64,000 bases of DNA from Bordetella parapertussis (lineage in GTDB: Bacteria > Pseudomonadota > Gammaproteobacteria > Burkholderiales > Burkholderiaceae_D), in assembly GCA_945883145.1 (NCBI GenBank), contig CAMCXB010000003.1, forward strand, positions 1-64,000. The letters are read 5' to 3'. This document shows, piece by piece, positions 38,011-48,402 of the stretch; positions within the stretch are counted from its first letter, which is position 1; each line of letters starts with the position of its first letter. The notes beneath the pieces are model-generated. The model saw only the letters and a program-made list of their open reading frames with translations. It was not told the origin of the DNA and made no database searches. The position numbers were made by a program, and so were the translations under genes.

Positions 38011-38261
38011 AGTAAAAAATAAAAAACATAGAAAAAATGAAAGTAATTTGCAGCATGCTAGCACGGACTAAATACCTAGCCAGAGACTGTAAATACCTCA
38101 CAAATTAAGCCTTATAGAAAAAAACTGCTTATAAACCATTTTCAATTTTATAAAAAAGTACAGAATATCGTACCTATGTGCCCTTCTGGGCAGTTGCCGA
38201 TACAGCAGCCTCCTGCTAGTCTTTGCGGTTCAAGCAATACAGACCACAATGATTTTCACTC

Positions 38262-38627
38262 ATGAAATCCATCTCGCACCGTAAAGCACTACAAAGTTTC
38301 GATTCTATTTTTGGCGTTGCGACAACAATAGAGGGTAATCTGCATGTCAATGAAAGCCTGCGTATAGATGGCAAATTAAAAGGCAATATTAAGCAGGAAC
38401 CTGGAGAAGCACGCTGGATCATCATCGCATCAACCGCTGAGATCCATGGTGATATCCAAGCACAAAACGTGAGTATTGCAGGCAAAGTCGTTGGGAATAT
38501 TTTTGCGAGTGACAGCATAGAACTGATGGATGGATGTGACGTGCGAGGTAACATCACTCATAAATCAATCACCGTAGAACCTGGCGCTTTAGTCTTTGGT
38601 CAGTTAATTGCCATCACTGATGAATAA
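38262..38627 (+). CDS. Bactofilin
   Basis: 121-residue polymer-forming cytoskeletal protein. The beta-helix core runs from about 20 to 115, with repeating hydrophobic-Gly turns: IEGNLHVNESLRIDGKLKGN, then AEIHGDIQAQNVSIAGKVVG. It has short disordered ends. Bactofilins form membrane-associated filaments involved in shape, stalk or polar organisation. No peptidase partner (LmdC-type) is adjacent; a histidine kinase gene follows 127 bases later. Confidence 0.92.
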   Translation: MKSISHRKALQSFDSIFGVATTIEGNLHVNESLRIDGKLKGNIKQEPGEARWIIIASTAEIHGDIQAQNVSIAGKVVGNIFASDSIELMDGCDVRGNITHKSITVEPGALVFGQLIAITDE

Positions 38628-38754
38628 TAAATTAATACCTAGGCCGCTTAGAGCATGCTTATTCTCAATCACAGAGATCCATTAGTATCGTAGTGCGCTG
38701 TCAAATGAATGCTTGCACTTATTTAAAATTATAGTGATTTTTTCGTAGAATCAG

Positions 38755-40212
38755 ATGGCATTACATACGCAAACCATTATTTTCATGATTTGTATGGCCT
38801 ATCTGGTCATGCATGGCGCCATTTGGCTTTCACTTTCTGAATCACACAATACCCAAATACGACTCTGGTGTGCATCTGGCATTATCAGTGGTATGGCTGT
38901 GGTACTACTCTCTATGCGTGGTGTGGTCAGTGAGTTTTTATTTATATATGTCGGCCAGTTACTCATGTTAGTAGGGAATGCAGGTCGAGTAATTGCATTG
39001 CGTATGTTCACTGAAAAATCTCTGTCACCACCTTTTCTTTTTTACACAGTCACCACCCTACTTTATTACACCATCTTTTGCGTTGCTTATGAATTAGGCA
39101 TACATGATTTTTCTTTAATGCTGATATTTTTTGGTTTTTATAGCCTCATTTGCTTAGATTATTTTTTTGTCGGCTTAAGAATTTTTCAAATCACACCTAC
39201 GCTAGGCTCAAAATTACTCATGGTGGCTGGTCTGTGTTTTTCATTGACGTTAGGTTTTAAAGCTATCTGTATTATCTTTGGCATAGGAGCACAAAATCTT
39301 TATGATCCGGGCATTGATCAATACGTCATGATGGCCGGACAATTCATTGCGATTACGGTTTCGAATATTGGATTCTTACGTATCTTCTTAGAACGTAAAG
39401 AAAAGATGAAATTTCAAATCGAACGAAATTTCGCCGTTGCAGAAGAAAGAGCGAATTTATTTTCTAGTCATAAAAATGAATTACAAAACTTACTCACGGA
39501 ACGTGAAGAAATCATACGACAACTCACTTTATCGAATAAAACAGCAGGTATGGGTGCACTGGTTGCTAGCCTTGCACATGAACTGAATCAACCTTTATGT
39601 GCTATCCGTCTAAATGCACAAATGGTTGAGCGTCAGCTTTTGGAAGAAAATATCAATACTGAGGCTGCAAAAAAATTTCTTGAGTCCGTGATTGATGATA
39701 ATCGTCGAGCAGCAAATATCATCACTAAACTGCGCAGTATGTTTGGTAGTCAGAAGGATACTAATCAAATCATCGACTTGAATGAACTCGTTAAAGATAT
39801 GATGAGTCTAGTCGCACCGCATGCGCATAGTAAGCAAATACAAATACAAACAGATTTACAATCCACCTCTACCTTCCTTGGTGATCAAACTCAATTACAA
39901 CAAGTCATACTGAATCTATTAAATAATGCCGTTGAAGCAACGGCAGAATCTGCATCCAACCCTAAACACATCCTCATACGCACGACAGAGACGGGTAAAA
40001 AAATCATCCTGCAAGTTGAAGATAATGGCGTGGGCATTCCCGCTGAACTCAAATCTTCTATCTTCGAACTCTTTAAAACAACCAAAGCACACGGCATGGG
40101 CGTGGGGTTGTGGTTATCTAAAGCAGTAGTCAATGCGCATCATGGCGAGATACAATTTTCTTCAGAAAATGGTGTAGGCACACGGTTTGAAGTCAGTCTG
40201 CCCTTAGCTTAA
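38755..40212 (+). CDS. Orphan membrane sensor histidine kinase
   Basis: 485 residues. The first ~212 hold about seven hydrophobic helices, a 7TM-like sensor. A coiled coil (about 215-260) follows, then a HisKA domain with H275 in SLAHELNQPLCAIRLNAQ. The HATPase_c domain carries the N-box LNLLNNAVEA, DNGVGIP and GMGVGLWLS. This resembles DctB/FixL-like kinases with the ELNQPL motif. No response regulator is adjacent. The ATG at 38755 has little ribosome binding site support. The signal is unknown. Confidence 0.88.
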   Translation: MALHTQTIIFMICMAYLVMHGAIWLSLSESHNTQIRLWCASGIISGMAVVLLSMRGVVSEFLFIYVGQLLMLVGNAGRVIALRMFTEKSLSPPFLFYTVTTLLYYTIFCVAYELGIHDFSLMLIFFGFYSLICLDYFFVGLRIFQITPTLGSKLLMVAGLCFSLTLGFKAICIIFGIGAQNLYDPGIDQYVMMAGQFIAITVSNIGFLRIFLERKEKMKFQIERNFAVAEERANLFSSHKNELQNLLTEREEIIRQLTLSNKTAGMGALVASLAHELNQPLCAIRLNAQMVERQLLEENINTEAAKKFLESVIDDNRRAANIITKLRSMFGSQKDTNQIIDLNELVKDMMSLVAPHAHSKQIQIQTDLQSTSTFLGDQTQLQQVILNLLNNAVEATAESASNPKHILIRTTETGKKIILQVEDNGVGIPAELKSSIFELFKTTKAHGMGVGLWLSKAVVNAHHGEIQFSSENGVGTRFEVSLPLA

Positions 40213-40240
40213 GCTAGTTTTTTAAGCTACTTATTCAGCG

Positions 40241-40261
40241 CTTATTCGCAAAACGAATAAG
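40241..40261. repeat. Inverted repeat upstream of the sulfate-binding protein gene
   Basis: CTTATTCG and CGAATAAG form a perfect 8-base stem with loop CAAAA, about 85 bases before the sbp start. It may be a weak terminator for the kinase gene or a protein-binding site; CysB prefers AT-rich convergent repeats. Neither role is proven. Confidence 0.4.
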
Positions 40262-40344
40262 TAACCACGAACTTATTAGTTCCAATTCTATTACTCAAAA
40301 TCTATTCTTCGCTCCTCAGATTATTAATTACTGCGGAGTGAATC

Positions 40345-41349
40345 ATGTTTTTCAAAAAAATTATTCAAGGTGCGGCAGCCGCTCTAGTTTTATCAACAGC
40401 AGCACATGCAGCAGAAGTATCACTGCTCAATGTCTCTTACGATCCTACTCGCGAGCTGTATCAAGATTTTAATAAAGCCTTTGCTGCGCATTGGAAGGCA
40501 AAAACTGGTGATGATTTAAAAAACAAACAGTCTCATGGTGGCTCAGGTAAACAAGCACGTGCAGTGATTGATGGCTTAGCTGCTGATGTCGTGACGCTAG
40601 CACTGGCTTATGACATCGATGAAATAGCGAATCGTGGATTGATTGCAAAAGACTGGCAAAAACGTTTGCCACATAACAGCGCACCTTATACCTCCACCAT
40701 TGTTTTCTTAGTCCGCAAAGGTAATCCTAAAGGCATTAAAGACTGGAATGATCTTGCAAGACCCGGCATTTCTGTCATCACACCGAATCCAAAAACATCC
40801 GGCGGCGCACGTTGGAATCATATCGCTGCTTGGGGCTATGCACTCAAACAACCAGGTGGTAATGAAAAAACTGCGCAAGAATTTTTAACCAAGATTTATA
40901 AAAATGTTCCTGTTTTAGATTCAGGTGCACGTGGATCAACCACAACCTTTATCGAGCGTGGCATAGGTGATGTCTTAGTCACATGGGAAAACGAAGCACT
41001 ACTCGCCATCAAAGAACTCGGTCCAGAAAAAGTAGAAATCGTATCGCCATCAATTAGCATTTTGGCTGAACCACCAGTTGCTGTGGTCGATAAAGTGGTT
41101 GATCGTCGTGGCACACGCAAAGTAGCAGAAGCCTATTTGCAATTCCTTTACACCGACGAAGGACAAGAAATCGCAGCGCAGAATTACTACCGTCCTATCG
41201 ATGAAAAAATCGCTAAAAAATACGCCTCTCAATATCCAAAACTAAAACTCTTCACAGTAGAAGATGTTGCAGGTGGATGGAATAAAGCACAAAAAACACA
41301 TTTTGCTGATGGCGGCGTATTCGATCAAATCTATCTACCATCCAAATAA
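40345..41349 (+). CDS. sbp: Sulfate/thiosulfate ABC transporter binding protein
   Basis: 334-residue periplasmic protein with a 22-residue signal peptide ([20 protein letters not shown], cleaved after AHA). Mature features are [34 protein letters not shown] (the sulfate-binding SGKQ turn), [14 protein letters not shown] and [26 protein letters not shown] lies 8 bases before the ATG. It is separated from cysTWA by the porin and an intergenic repeat region but presumably serves the same transporter. Confidence 0.95.
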   Translation: MFFKKIIQGAAAALVLSTAAHAAEVSLLNVSYDPTRELYQDFNKAFAAHWKAKTGDDLKNKQSHGGSGKQARAVIDGLAADVVTLALAYDIDEIANRGLIAKDWQKRLPHNSAPYTSTIVFLVRKGNPKGIKDWNDLARPGISVITPNPKTSGGARWNHIAAWGYALKQPGGNEKTAQEFLTKIYKNVPVLDSGARGSTTTFIERGIGDVLVTWENEALLAIKELGPEKVEIVSPSISILAEPPVAVVDKVVDRRGTRKVAEAYLQFLYTDEGQEIAAQNYYRPIDEKIAKKYASQYPKLKLFTVEDVAGGWNKAQKTHFADGGVFDQIYLPSK

Positions 41350-41380
41350 ATTTTATATGTAAGGTTTACATAAAAGGATA

Positions 41381-42778
41381 ATGAACATGCGACCAATAAA
41401 TAGAAATAAAAAAATACTTCTTACTGCCACCTTATTAACCACACTCGTCAGTAGCGCTTTCCCTGCCTATGCAAATGACAAAGAAGAAATCGAAAGATTA
41501 CGCGCATTGATACAAGAGTTAGATCAACGAGTACGTGTCTTAGATCGCAAACAAGAAATCGCAGCGGAAGACGCAGCTGCCAAACAAAAAGCGACACCCG
41601 TTGTCACCGCGAGTGATAAAGGCTTTGTTATTAAATCTTCAGATGGTCAATTCGAATATAGATTAAGAGGCTTGGTACATTTGGATTACCGTTCATTTGA
41701 CGGGGAAGCCTATCCTTCTGCAGTGAATGGATTTTTAGCTCGCCGTATACGTCCGACTTTTGAAGGCACCGTCTTTGGTAAGTATGGGTTTAGATTTACT
41801 CCTGAGTTTGGTGAATCTGGTGACGGTGCATCTAATAGATCGCGCGTAATTGATGCTTTTTTAGATGCACGTCTTGACCCAGCTTTCCAAATCAGATTTG
41901 GTAAACAAAAACCTGTCGTTGGTTTAGAACGTTTACAAAGTGGATCCGATATTAAATTTATTGAACGCAGCCATGTTAGTAACAACATCTTACCTAATCG
42001 TGATCTTGGCGTTACCATCTCAGGTGATGTGTTAGGAAAAAAACTTAATTATGCGGTTGGATTATTTAATGGCGTTGTAGATGGCGGCGAAAGTACTACT
42101 GCACAAGACACCAATACTGGTAAAGATTTCACAGCACGTCTATTTGCTACACCTTATGTAGGCACAGATAGTAAGCTAGCAGGATTAGGTTTTGGTGTGG
42201 CAGTAACCAATGGTAATACCACGCGCAACTCTCTCGTTTCATATAAAACACCTGGGCAAGCGAATAATTTTTTCGCATATGACGCAACTTCAGTTAGTAA
42301 TGGTAACCGTAACAGAGTCAGTCCTCAGGCATATTTCTATTCAGGTCCATTCGGTTTGTTAACAGAATATGCTGTCGTGAATCAAGAAGTGATTAAAGGA
42401 ACAACAACCAACAAACTCAAAAATGATGCGTGGCATATTTCGGCTTCTTACTTATTAACAGGTGAAGATGCCTCCTTTAGAGGTGTTAAACCTTATAGCC
42501 CATTTAAATCTGGTAGTGATGGTGGATGGGGTGCATTTGAATTAGTCGGACGTTATCAAGAAGCGAATATTGATCCAAATGCAGTCACTTTTAAGTCTAG
42601 TAGTACAGCTTTCGCATTAAATGCTGCCTCTTGGTTAGTCGGCCTCAATTGGTATTTAAATGAAGATGCAAAATTTGCAGTTAACTATGAGCGTACCGAT
42701 TTTTCTAATGGCACTGGAAGTACGCTCAACGGTAAACAAGAAAACTTTCTCGTAGCACGTTATCAATTAGCTTTTTAA
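41381..42778 (+). CDS. OprO/OprP-type outer-membrane porin
   Basis: 465 residues. Signal peptide of about 31 residues (cleaved near AYA-N). A short periplasmic coiled coil follows (EEIERLRALIQELDQRVRVL, about 35-60), then a 16-strand barrel of the phosphate-selective porin family. The barrel shows RRIRPTFEGTVFGKYGFRFT, FGKQKPVVGLERLQS and the terminal aromatic strand ENFLVARYQLAF. It lies 31 bases after sbp and is followed by a terminator, so a sulfate or anion uptake role is likely. Confidence 0.88.
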   Translation: MNMRPINRNKKILLTATLLTTLVSSAFPAYANDKEEIERLRALIQELDQRVRVLDRKQEIAAEDAAAKQKATPVVTASDKGFVIKSSDGQFEYRLRGLVHLDYRSFDGEAYPSAVNGFLARRIRPTFEGTVFGKYGFRFTPEFGESGDGASNRSRVIDAFLDARLDPAFQIRFGKQKPVVGLERLQSGSDIKFIERSHVSNNILPNRDLGVTISGDVLGKKLNYAVGLFNGVVDGGESTTAQDTNTGKDFTARLFATPYVGTDSKLAGLGFGVAVTNGNTTRNSLVSYKTPGQANNFFAYDATSVSNGNRNRVSPQAYFYSGPFGLLTEYAVVNQEVIKGTTTNKLKNDAWHISASYLLTGEDASFRGVKPYSPFKSGSDGGWGAFELVGRYQEANIDPNAVTFKSSSTAFALNAASWLVGLNWYLNEDAKFAVNYERTDFSNGTGSTLNGKQENFLVARYQLAF

Positions 42779-42812
42779 ACCTGTAATTATTTTAACTCTC
42801 CTCGATGTAATT

Positions 42813-42845
42813 AATGCCGACTCTTGTGGTCGGCTTTTTCTTTGA
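42813..42845 (+). terminator. Terminator after the porin gene
   Basis: GCCGAC (42816-42821) and GTCGGC (42829-42834) form a stem with loop TCTTGTG, followed by TTTTTCTTT. It closes the sbp-porin unit. Confidence 0.85.
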
Positions 42846-42850
42846 TGAGT

Positions 42851-43030
42851 TTACGGACGATTACGCTGCGCTAATCGTCCCTACGGATTGTTGTTATTTG
42901 AAATTATTCAGATGGTGTTTTATTGAACCCTTCCATCCATAAAAAAATTCAGATGGTGTTTTATTGAACCCTTCCATCCATAAAAAAATTGTGATTTTGT
43001 AGGGACGATTAGCGCAGCGTAATCGTCCGC
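42851..43030. repeat. Inverted REP doublet (REPIN-like), copy 3
   Basis: TTACGGACGATTACGC...TCCCTAC at 42851-42884 and the reverse orientation, GTAGGGACGATTAGCG...TCCGC, at 42999-43030. They enclose a 41-base tandem duplication. The stretch between the porin and cysT contains no gene. Confidence 0.82.
42907..42988. repeat. 41-bp tandem duplication
   Basis: Two identical 41-base units, at 42907-42947 and 42948-42988, each beginning TTCAGATGGTGTTTTATTG and ending in an A run. They sit in the spacer of REP doublet copy 3. They look like a recent local duplication. Confidence 0.92.
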
Positions 43031-43064
43031 AAAATTCCCGATACCGCCAATTCGTAGTTCGTAT

Positions 43065-43091
43065 GGTGGGACGCAACGCTTTGCGCCCTAC
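43065..43091 (-). repeat. Second REP-like element
   Basis: On the minus strand GTAG is followed by the imperfect palindrome GGCGCAA-AGCG-TTGCGTCC. It shares the GTAG head with the other repeats but has a different stem. A diverged relative starts at 51339. Confidence 0.55.
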
Positions 43092-43259
43092 TCATAAAAA
43101 TATGAGGAGGAAGAAAAATTTCAACCTCTATCCATCCTTATTCCGCCTCCGCCCTTTATTTGAAAATCTTCTAAGCAAATGCCGAAATATTCGTTTTAAT
43201 CATAAGCAAGCAATGACATTATGCGTGGCTTTCAAAGCTTAATGTTTCAAAGGCAAGTT

Positions 43260-44123
43260 ATGTCGTCGTCACCCCCAATAGTTAATAACTCAACAAGAGT
43301 TGGTCGGGTTATCCCTGGTTTTCATCTCTCGCTAGGCTTTACGTTGCTGTATTTAAGTCTGATTGTCTTGATTCCTTTGTCGGCGGTGGTGATCAACACG
43401 CTGAGCATGACGTGGCAAGAATTTTGGAAAGCGGTCACCTCAGCCCGTGTCGTCGCTTCTTATCAGTTAAGTTTCGGTGCTTCTTTAATAGCCGCTTTAG
43501 TGAATCTGTTCTTCGGTACGATTTTGGCGTGGGTATTGGTGCGATATCAATTTTTCGGTAAAAAAATTCTTGATGCTCTCGTAGATTTGCCTTTTGCCTT
43601 ACCCACTGCGGTGGCTGGTATTGCGCTGACTTCGCTCTACTCAGTCAATGGTTGGTTAGGCAGTATCTTACAAAACTATGGCATTAAAGTCGCCTTCACT
43701 CCTTTGGGTGTAGTGGTGGCTTTAATTTTTATTGGTCTGCCTTTTGTAGTTCGCACTGTGCAACCTGTGATGGAAGATGCAGAGCGTGAATTAGAAGAAG
43801 CAGCTGCCAGTCTAGGTGCAAATCGTTTACAAACTTTTTTGCGCGTGATACTGCCAACAATTTTGCCCGCACTGTTAACCGGTTTTGCACTTGCCTTTGC
43901 ACGCGCACTCGGTGAATACGGTTCAGTAATTTTCATAGCAGGCAATCTACCTATGGTGTCAGAGATTACACCGCTCTTCATTATCACTAAGTTAGAACAA
44001 TATGATTACGCAGGTGCGACAGCGATTGCTGTGGTGATGTTGATTGCTTCTTTCATCATGCTGTTAACTATCAATTTGCTGCAAGCGTGGACCAGACAAC
44101 GCGCTAGCAAGCCTAGGAATTAA
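43260..44123 (+). CDS. cysT: Sulfate ABC transporter permease CysT
   Basis: 287-residue inner-membrane permease with six hydrophobic helices and the EAA cytoplasmic loop [21 protein letters not shown] chose the ATG at 43260 (MSSSPPIVN), with AAGG 8-9 bases upstream; the frame extends 13 codons further. It works with CysW, CysA and Sbp to import sulfate or thiosulfate. First gene of cysTWA-cysB. Confidence 0.94.
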   Translation: MSSSPPIVNNSTRVGRVIPGFHLSLGFTLLYLSLIVLIPLSAVVINTLSMTWQEFWKAVTSARVVASYQLSFGASLIAALVNLFFGTILAWVLVRYQFFGKKILDALVDLPFALPTAVAGIALTSLYSVNGWLGSILQNYGIKVAFTPLGVVVALIFIGLPFVVRTVQPVMEDAERELEEAAASLGANRLQTFLRVILPTILPALLTGFALAFARALGEYGSVIFIAGNLPMVSEITPLFIITKLEQYDYAGATAIAVVMLIASFIMLLTINLLQAWTRQRASKPRN

Positions 44124-44128
44124 TTCAA

Positions 44129-45031
44129 ATGTCATACGCACCGACTTCAATCACTGCGACCACGCTTCGCGAACCTGCTTTCACACCAGCAGCAACGGTA
44201 GAACCTTTATGGGTACGCATTACGTTAATTACGCTTGCGCTGAGTTTTTCTGCTTTGTTTTTACTATTACCTTTAATCGCAGTGTTTACTGAGGCATTTC
44301 GTAAAGGTTGGGAAGCTTACTTAATGGCCATCATTGAGCCTGATGCTTTATCAGCCATTCGTTTAACTTTACTTACTGCTGCAATCGCTGTACCTCTCAA
44401 TCTGGTGTTTGGTGTTGCAGCTTCTTGGACGATAGCAAAATTTGAATTTCGCGGAAAAAGTTTATTACTCACCTTAATCGACTTACCTTTTTCTGTCTCA
44501 CCGGTTATTTCAGGTTTGATTTATGTTTTATTGTTTGGTGCACATGGCTGGTTTGGTGCTTGGCTGATGGAACATGATGTACAAATTCTATTTGCAGTAC
44601 CCGGCATTATCTTAGCCACTGTGTTTGTCACCTTCCCATTTGTTGCACGCGAATTGATTCCTTTAATGCAGGCGCAAGGCAATGAGGAAGAAGAAGCTGC
44701 ACTGGTATTAGGTGCATCTGGTTGGCGCACGTTTTGGCATGTCACGCTACCCAACATTAAATGGGGATTACTGTACGGCGTGATTCTTTGTAATGCTCGT
44801 GCCATGGGTGAATTCGGTGCTGTGTCGGTTGTGTCCGGTCATATACGTGGCGAGACCAACACCATGCCCTTACAAGTCGAAATTCTCTACAACGAATATA
44901 ACTTTGCTGCTGCCTTTGCCGTTGCCTCCTTACTGGCATTGTTAGCACTCGTCACACTGGCTTTAAAATCATTGATTGAATGGCGCATGCATGACACTGC
45001 CATTCAATTCGTACCGGAGCAGACATCATGA
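44129..45031 (+). CDS. cysW: Sulfate ABC transporter permease CysW
   Basis: 300-residue second permease, with six helices, the [15 protein letters not shown] segment and the EAA loop [40 protein letters not shown] is typical of CysW. It starts 5 bases after cysT, and its stop overlaps the cysA start (ATGA). Confidence 0.95.
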   Translation: MSYAPTSITATTLREPAFTPAATVEPLWVRITLITLALSFSALFLLLPLIAVFTEAFRKGWEAYLMAIIEPDALSAIRLTLLTAAIAVPLNLVFGVAASWTIAKFEFRGKSLLLTLIDLPFSVSPVISGLIYVLLFGAHGWFGAWLMEHDVQILFAVPGIILATVFVTFPFVARELIPLMQAQGNEEEEAALVLGASGWRTFWHVTLPNIKWGLLYGVILCNARAMGEFGAVSVVSGHIRGETNTMPLQVEILYNEYNFAAAFAVASLLALLALVTLALKSLIEWRMHDTAIQFVPEQTS

Positions 45032-46095
45032 GCATAGAAGTACGCAATATACAAAAACGTTTTGGCAATTTTGTCGCCTTAGACAATGTGTCACTCAACT
45101 TCCCGCAAGGTGAGTTAACTGCGCTACTCGGTCCTTCAGGCTGCGGCAAGACGACTCTGCTACGCATTATTGCCGGCTTAGAGCAACTCGATTCCGGTCA
45201 AGTTTTACTCGATGGTGAAGATGCGTCTGCTAAGCATGTCAGAGAGCGTCAAGTTGGTTTTGTGTTTCAACACTATGCTTTATTCAAACACATGAGCGTG
45301 TTTGAAAATATCGCATTCGGCATGCGTGTTAAACCACGTCATCTGCGTCCTAATGAAAAACAAATACATGAACAAGTACATCGCTTATTAGATCTGGTGC
45401 AGTTAGATTGGTTAGCTGATCGCTATCCACCGCAACTCTCAGGCGGTCAACGTCAACGTATTGCGCTCGCACGCGCACTTGCAGTAGAGCCTCGTGTATT
45501 GCTACTCGATGAACCATTTGGTGCACTTGATGCAAAAGTACGTAAAGAATTACGTCGTTGGTTAAGACGCTTACATGATGATCTGCATGTCACTAGTATC
45601 TTCGTCACCCATGATCAAGAAGAAGCATTAGAAGTGTCTGATCAAATTGTCTTAATGAATAAAGGTAAGGTCGAACAAATTGGCGCACCTGCAGATGTGT
45701 ATAACCATCCGGCTTCGCCATTTGTGTATGGCTTTCTCGGTAATGTGAATTTATTTCACGGTCGTGTACATGAAGGTATGTTTAACAGTGATGGAGCGCA
45801 GCTCACTCTTTCAGAACATGCTGATACGCGTGATGCGCTAGGCACTGGTTATGTACGTCCACATGAAATTGATGTCGATCGACATTCACCAGGGGCTGAC
45901 GGCATTGTGGTTAAGTTACGTCGTGCTCACACTATAGGACCTTTGGCACAACTCGAATTAGAGCGTGCTGATAATGAACAAATCATTGAAGCACTGATTC
46001 CTAATGAAAAATTTACTCAGCTTGGCTTGAAAGAAGGTGAAACCTTAGTCGCTCGACCTAAGCGTCTGCATGTTTTCTTTAATGATGCTGCATAA
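45028..46095 (+). CDS. cysA: Sulfate/thiosulfate import ATPase CysA
   Basis: 355-residue ABC ATPase with Walker [10 protein letters not shown] at 35-43, Q-loop [12 protein letters not shown], signature LSGGQRQR and Walker [15 protein letters not shown]-terminal TOBE-like regulatory region follows from about 240 ([13 protein letters not shown]). It energises CysTW. The four-base overlap with cysW indicates coupling; cysB follows after 35 bases. Confidence 0.96.
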   Translation: MSIEVRNIQKRFGNFVALDNVSLNFPQGELTALLGPSGCGKTTLLRIIAGLEQLDSGQVLLDGEDASAKHVRERQVGFVFQHYALFKHMSVFENIAFGMRVKPRHLRPNEKQIHEQVHRLLDLVQLDWLADRYPPQLSGGQRQRIALARALAVEPRVLLLDEPFGALDAKVRKELRRWLRRLHDDLHVTSIFVTHDQEEALEVSDQIVLMNKGKVEQIGAPADVYNHPASPFVYGFLGNVNLFHGRVHEGMFNSDGAQLTLSEHADTRDALGTGYVRPHEIDVDRHSPGADGIVVKLRRAHTIGPLAQLELERADNEQIIEALIPNEKFTQLGLKEGETLVARPKRLHVFFNDAA

Positions 46096-46130
46096 ATCTC
46101 TAATCTGACAACACATTAAATGGGTGCTTC

Positions 46131-47045
46131 ATGAATTTTCAACAATTGCGATCAGTGCGTGAAACTGTACGACGTGGTTTCAATTTAACTGAAGTTGCGA
46201 ACGCCTTGTTTACTTCGCAGCCTGGCGTTAGCAGACAAATTCGCGAATTAGAAGAAGAACTTGGTGTCGATATTTTTGAACGTAATGGCAAACGCTTAAC
46301 TGGTCTTACCCAACCTGGTAAAGCGGTCCTACCCATCATTGAACGACTCCTACTCGAAGCTGCAAATCTTCAAGAAGCAGGCAATGATTATGCAGGTTTA
46401 AAAAGTGGCACCTTATCTGTTGCCACGACGCATACACAAGCTCGTTATGTTTTACCGCAAATCGTACAAACATTTCGTCAAAGCTTTCCTGATGTGCGAG
46501 TCGCATTACAACAAAGCGCACCAGAACATATAGCGGAATGGGTATTATCAGGTAAGGCAGATATTGGTATTGCGACTGAAGGTTTAGCGCAATTTGATGG
46601 TCTCGCTTCTTTCCCTTGCTATGAATGGCATCATGCGATTGTCGTTCCTGAAAACCATCCTCTGTTATCAGAAAAAAAACTCACGTTAGAGAGTCTAGCT
46701 AAATGGCCATTGATTACTTACGATCAGGGCTTTACAGGTCGTAGTCATATTGATGATGCATTTAGTCAGCAAAATCTCCAAACTGACATCGTACTGACAG
46801 CGATGGATTCTGACGTGATTCAGCAATACGTCGCATTGGGAATGGGTGTGGGAATCGTCGCTTCTATGGCGATAGGCCCTAACTCCAATCAAAACCTCAA
46901 AGCCATCGCAGCTGATCATCTTTTTGCGCCCAACACCACACGTGTAGCTGTGCGCCGCGGTGCATATTTGCGTGCCTACACCTTGGAATTCATCTTGCAA
47001 CTCGCGCCTAAACTCAAACGGGCTGAAATTCTAGCGGCTGTTTAA
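46131..47045 (+). CDS. cysB: LysR-type sulfur regulator CysB
   Basis: 304-residue LysR regulator whose N-terminus (MNFQQLRSVRETVRRGFNLT) and helix-turn-helix (EVANALFTSQPGVSRQIREL) match CysB/Cbl. The effector domain has TTHTQARYVLP and MDSDVIQQYVALGMGVGIV, the inducer-binding signatures. It activates cys genes in response to O-acetylserine in known systems. Placement after cysTWA supports CysB over Cbl. Confidence 0.93.
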   Translation: MNFQQLRSVRETVRRGFNLTEVANALFTSQPGVSRQIRELEEELGVDIFERNGKRLTGLTQPGKAVLPIIERLLLEAANLQEAGNDYAGLKSGTLSVATTHTQARYVLPQIVQTFRQSFPDVRVALQQSAPEHIAEWVLSGKADIGIATEGLAQFDGLASFPCYEWHHAIVVPENHPLLSEKKLTLESLAKWPLITYDQGFTGRSHIDDAFSQQNLQTDIVLTAMDSDVIQQYVALGMGVGIVASMAIGPNSNQNLKAIAADHLFAPNTTRVAVRRGAYLRAYTLEFILQLAPKLKRAEILAAV

Positions 47046-47087
47046 GCACTTCAGCAGGATTAACTAATACCAAATTAGATCAAATTA

Positions 47088-47112
47088 CCCCTAAAAATTG
47101 AGTTTTTTAGGG
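47088..47112 (+). terminator. AT-rich hairpin after cysB
   Basis: CCCTAAAAA (47088-47096) and TTTTTAGGG (47104-47112) pair with a 7-base loop. It is probably a weak terminator of the cys operon. Confidence 0.5.
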
Positions 47113-47183
47113 CACATCTCGCCTGTGCTCCTCTATAATTGCGCCACGTAAAGATCCAACCGACAGGATGGAGCGGCGCCACT

Positions 47184-47660
47184 ATGAAAATACCAACAAA
47201 ATTCGCTCTAGCCTTATGCGCACTTGCCGCAAGCTTTGTCGTCTCTGCTGCAGACAAAATGACTTTTTCTTGTGCTACCAAAGCTATGGGTCGCAATAAA
47301 TGGATATGCACGGAAAACACTGATCTGTGCCAATTTATTTTCTATGCAGATCCCATAAAAAAAACCATGCGCCGTAAAGGCCCCGATGATGGCACTGATA
47401 TCAAGATTGTGGTCGATAAGTGGAATGACAAAATGATCATTGCCCACGAAGATAGAATACGTATTGATAGTCTCTTCATTGAACAGTACTGGTACAAAAT
47501 CGAACTTGAGACCGGAAATTTTTTAATGGCCAATGAATACATGACCAATAGCGGTCGTTATCTCACGCAGCAAGATCTTGATGCAGTAGATAAAAAACGT
47601 TTCTCATACTACCGACCAAAACTACTTTCCGAACCTGGTTCCTGCAAAACCAAAATGTAA
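47184..47660 (+). CDS. Small secreted protein of unknown function
   Basis: 158 residues starting MKIPTKFALALCALAASFVV, a clear signal peptide cleaved near SAA-D. The mature part is charged and has four cysteines (FSCATKAMG, WICTENTDLC, GSCKTKM), likely disulfides. No family is recognised. I chose the ATG at 47184 because of the signal peptide and the GGAG 13-16 bases upstream. A TATAAT at 47134-47139 could be its -10 element. yhhQ follows 13 bases later. Confidence 0.7.
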   Translation: MKIPTKFALALCALAASFVVSAADKMTFSCATKAMGRNKWICTENTDLCQFIFYADPIKKTMRRKGPDDGTDIKIVVDKWNDKMIIAHEDRIRIDSLFIEQYWYKIELETGNFLMANEYMTNSGRYLTQQDLDAVDKKRFSYYRPKLLSEPGSCKTKM

Positions 47661-47673
47661 GGCTTGATGCGTC

Positions 47674-48399
47674 ATGCAAAATTCTGAAACGAAGTCCAGC
47701 ACACGACGCTACCGCTATTACGATTTACTGCTAGTCGCTTTTGTTACCGTTCTCCTCTGTTCAAATTTAATTGGTGCTGGCAAGGTTGCCACTATCACGC
47801 TGCCATGGCTAGGTGAAGTCACCTACGGTGCTGGCATTTTATTTTTCCCAATCTCTTATTTGTTTGGTGACATCCTTACTGAAGTGTATGGCTATGCGCA
47901 TGATAGACGTGCAGTGTGGGCAGGCTTTGCAGCTTTAAGTTTTGCTGCTGTTATGTCGCTGGTGGTGGTCTCACTTACGCCTGCACAAAATGCTTACATG
48001 CAGGAATATCAACATGGTTTAGAAACGGTATTTGGCAATACATGGCGTATCGTGATTGCTTCTATCACTGCGTTTTGGGCAGGTAGTTTAGCGAACGGTT
48101 ATGTGATGGCTAAACTTAAAATTCGCACTGCAGGTAAATATCTGTGGATGCGCACCATAGGTTCAACCGCAGTAGGTGAAGCAATAGATTCTTCTTTGTT
48201 TTATATGTTGGCGTTTTATGCGATCTGGCCCATTGAGCAAGTGATTGCTGTAGCGATTGCGCAGTATTTCTTAAAAACAGGTTGGGAGGTCATCATGACA
48301 CCCGTCACCTATAAAGTCGTAGCGTGGTTGAAAAATAAAGAACAAGAAGATTACTTCGATAACAATACCAACTTCACGCCATTTCGTGTGAGTTTGTAA
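47674..48399 (+). CDS. yhhQ: Queuosine precursor transporter YhhQ/QPTR
   Basis: 241-residue inner-membrane protein of the DUF165/YhhQ family that imports 7-cyano- or 7-aminomethyl-7-deazaguanine for queuosine in tRNA. It has about six hydrophobic helices. Motifs include FFPISYLFGDILTEVYGYAH, FGNTWRIVIASITAFWAGSL and STAVGEAIDSSLFYMLAFY. A terminator follows at once. Confidence 0.92.
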   Translation: MQNSETKSSTRRYRYYDLLLVAFVTVLLCSNLIGAGKVATITLPWLGEVTYGAGILFFPISYLFGDILTEVYGYAHDRRAVWAGFAALSFAAVMSLVVVSLTPAQNAYMQEYQHGLETVFGNTWRIVIASITAFWAGSLANGYVMAKLKIRTAGKYLWMRTIGSTAVGEAIDSSLFYMLAFYAIWPIEQVIAVAIAQYFLKTGWEVIMTPVTYKVVAWLKNKEQEDYFDNNTNFTPFRVSL

Positions 48400-48402
48400 C
48401 GC

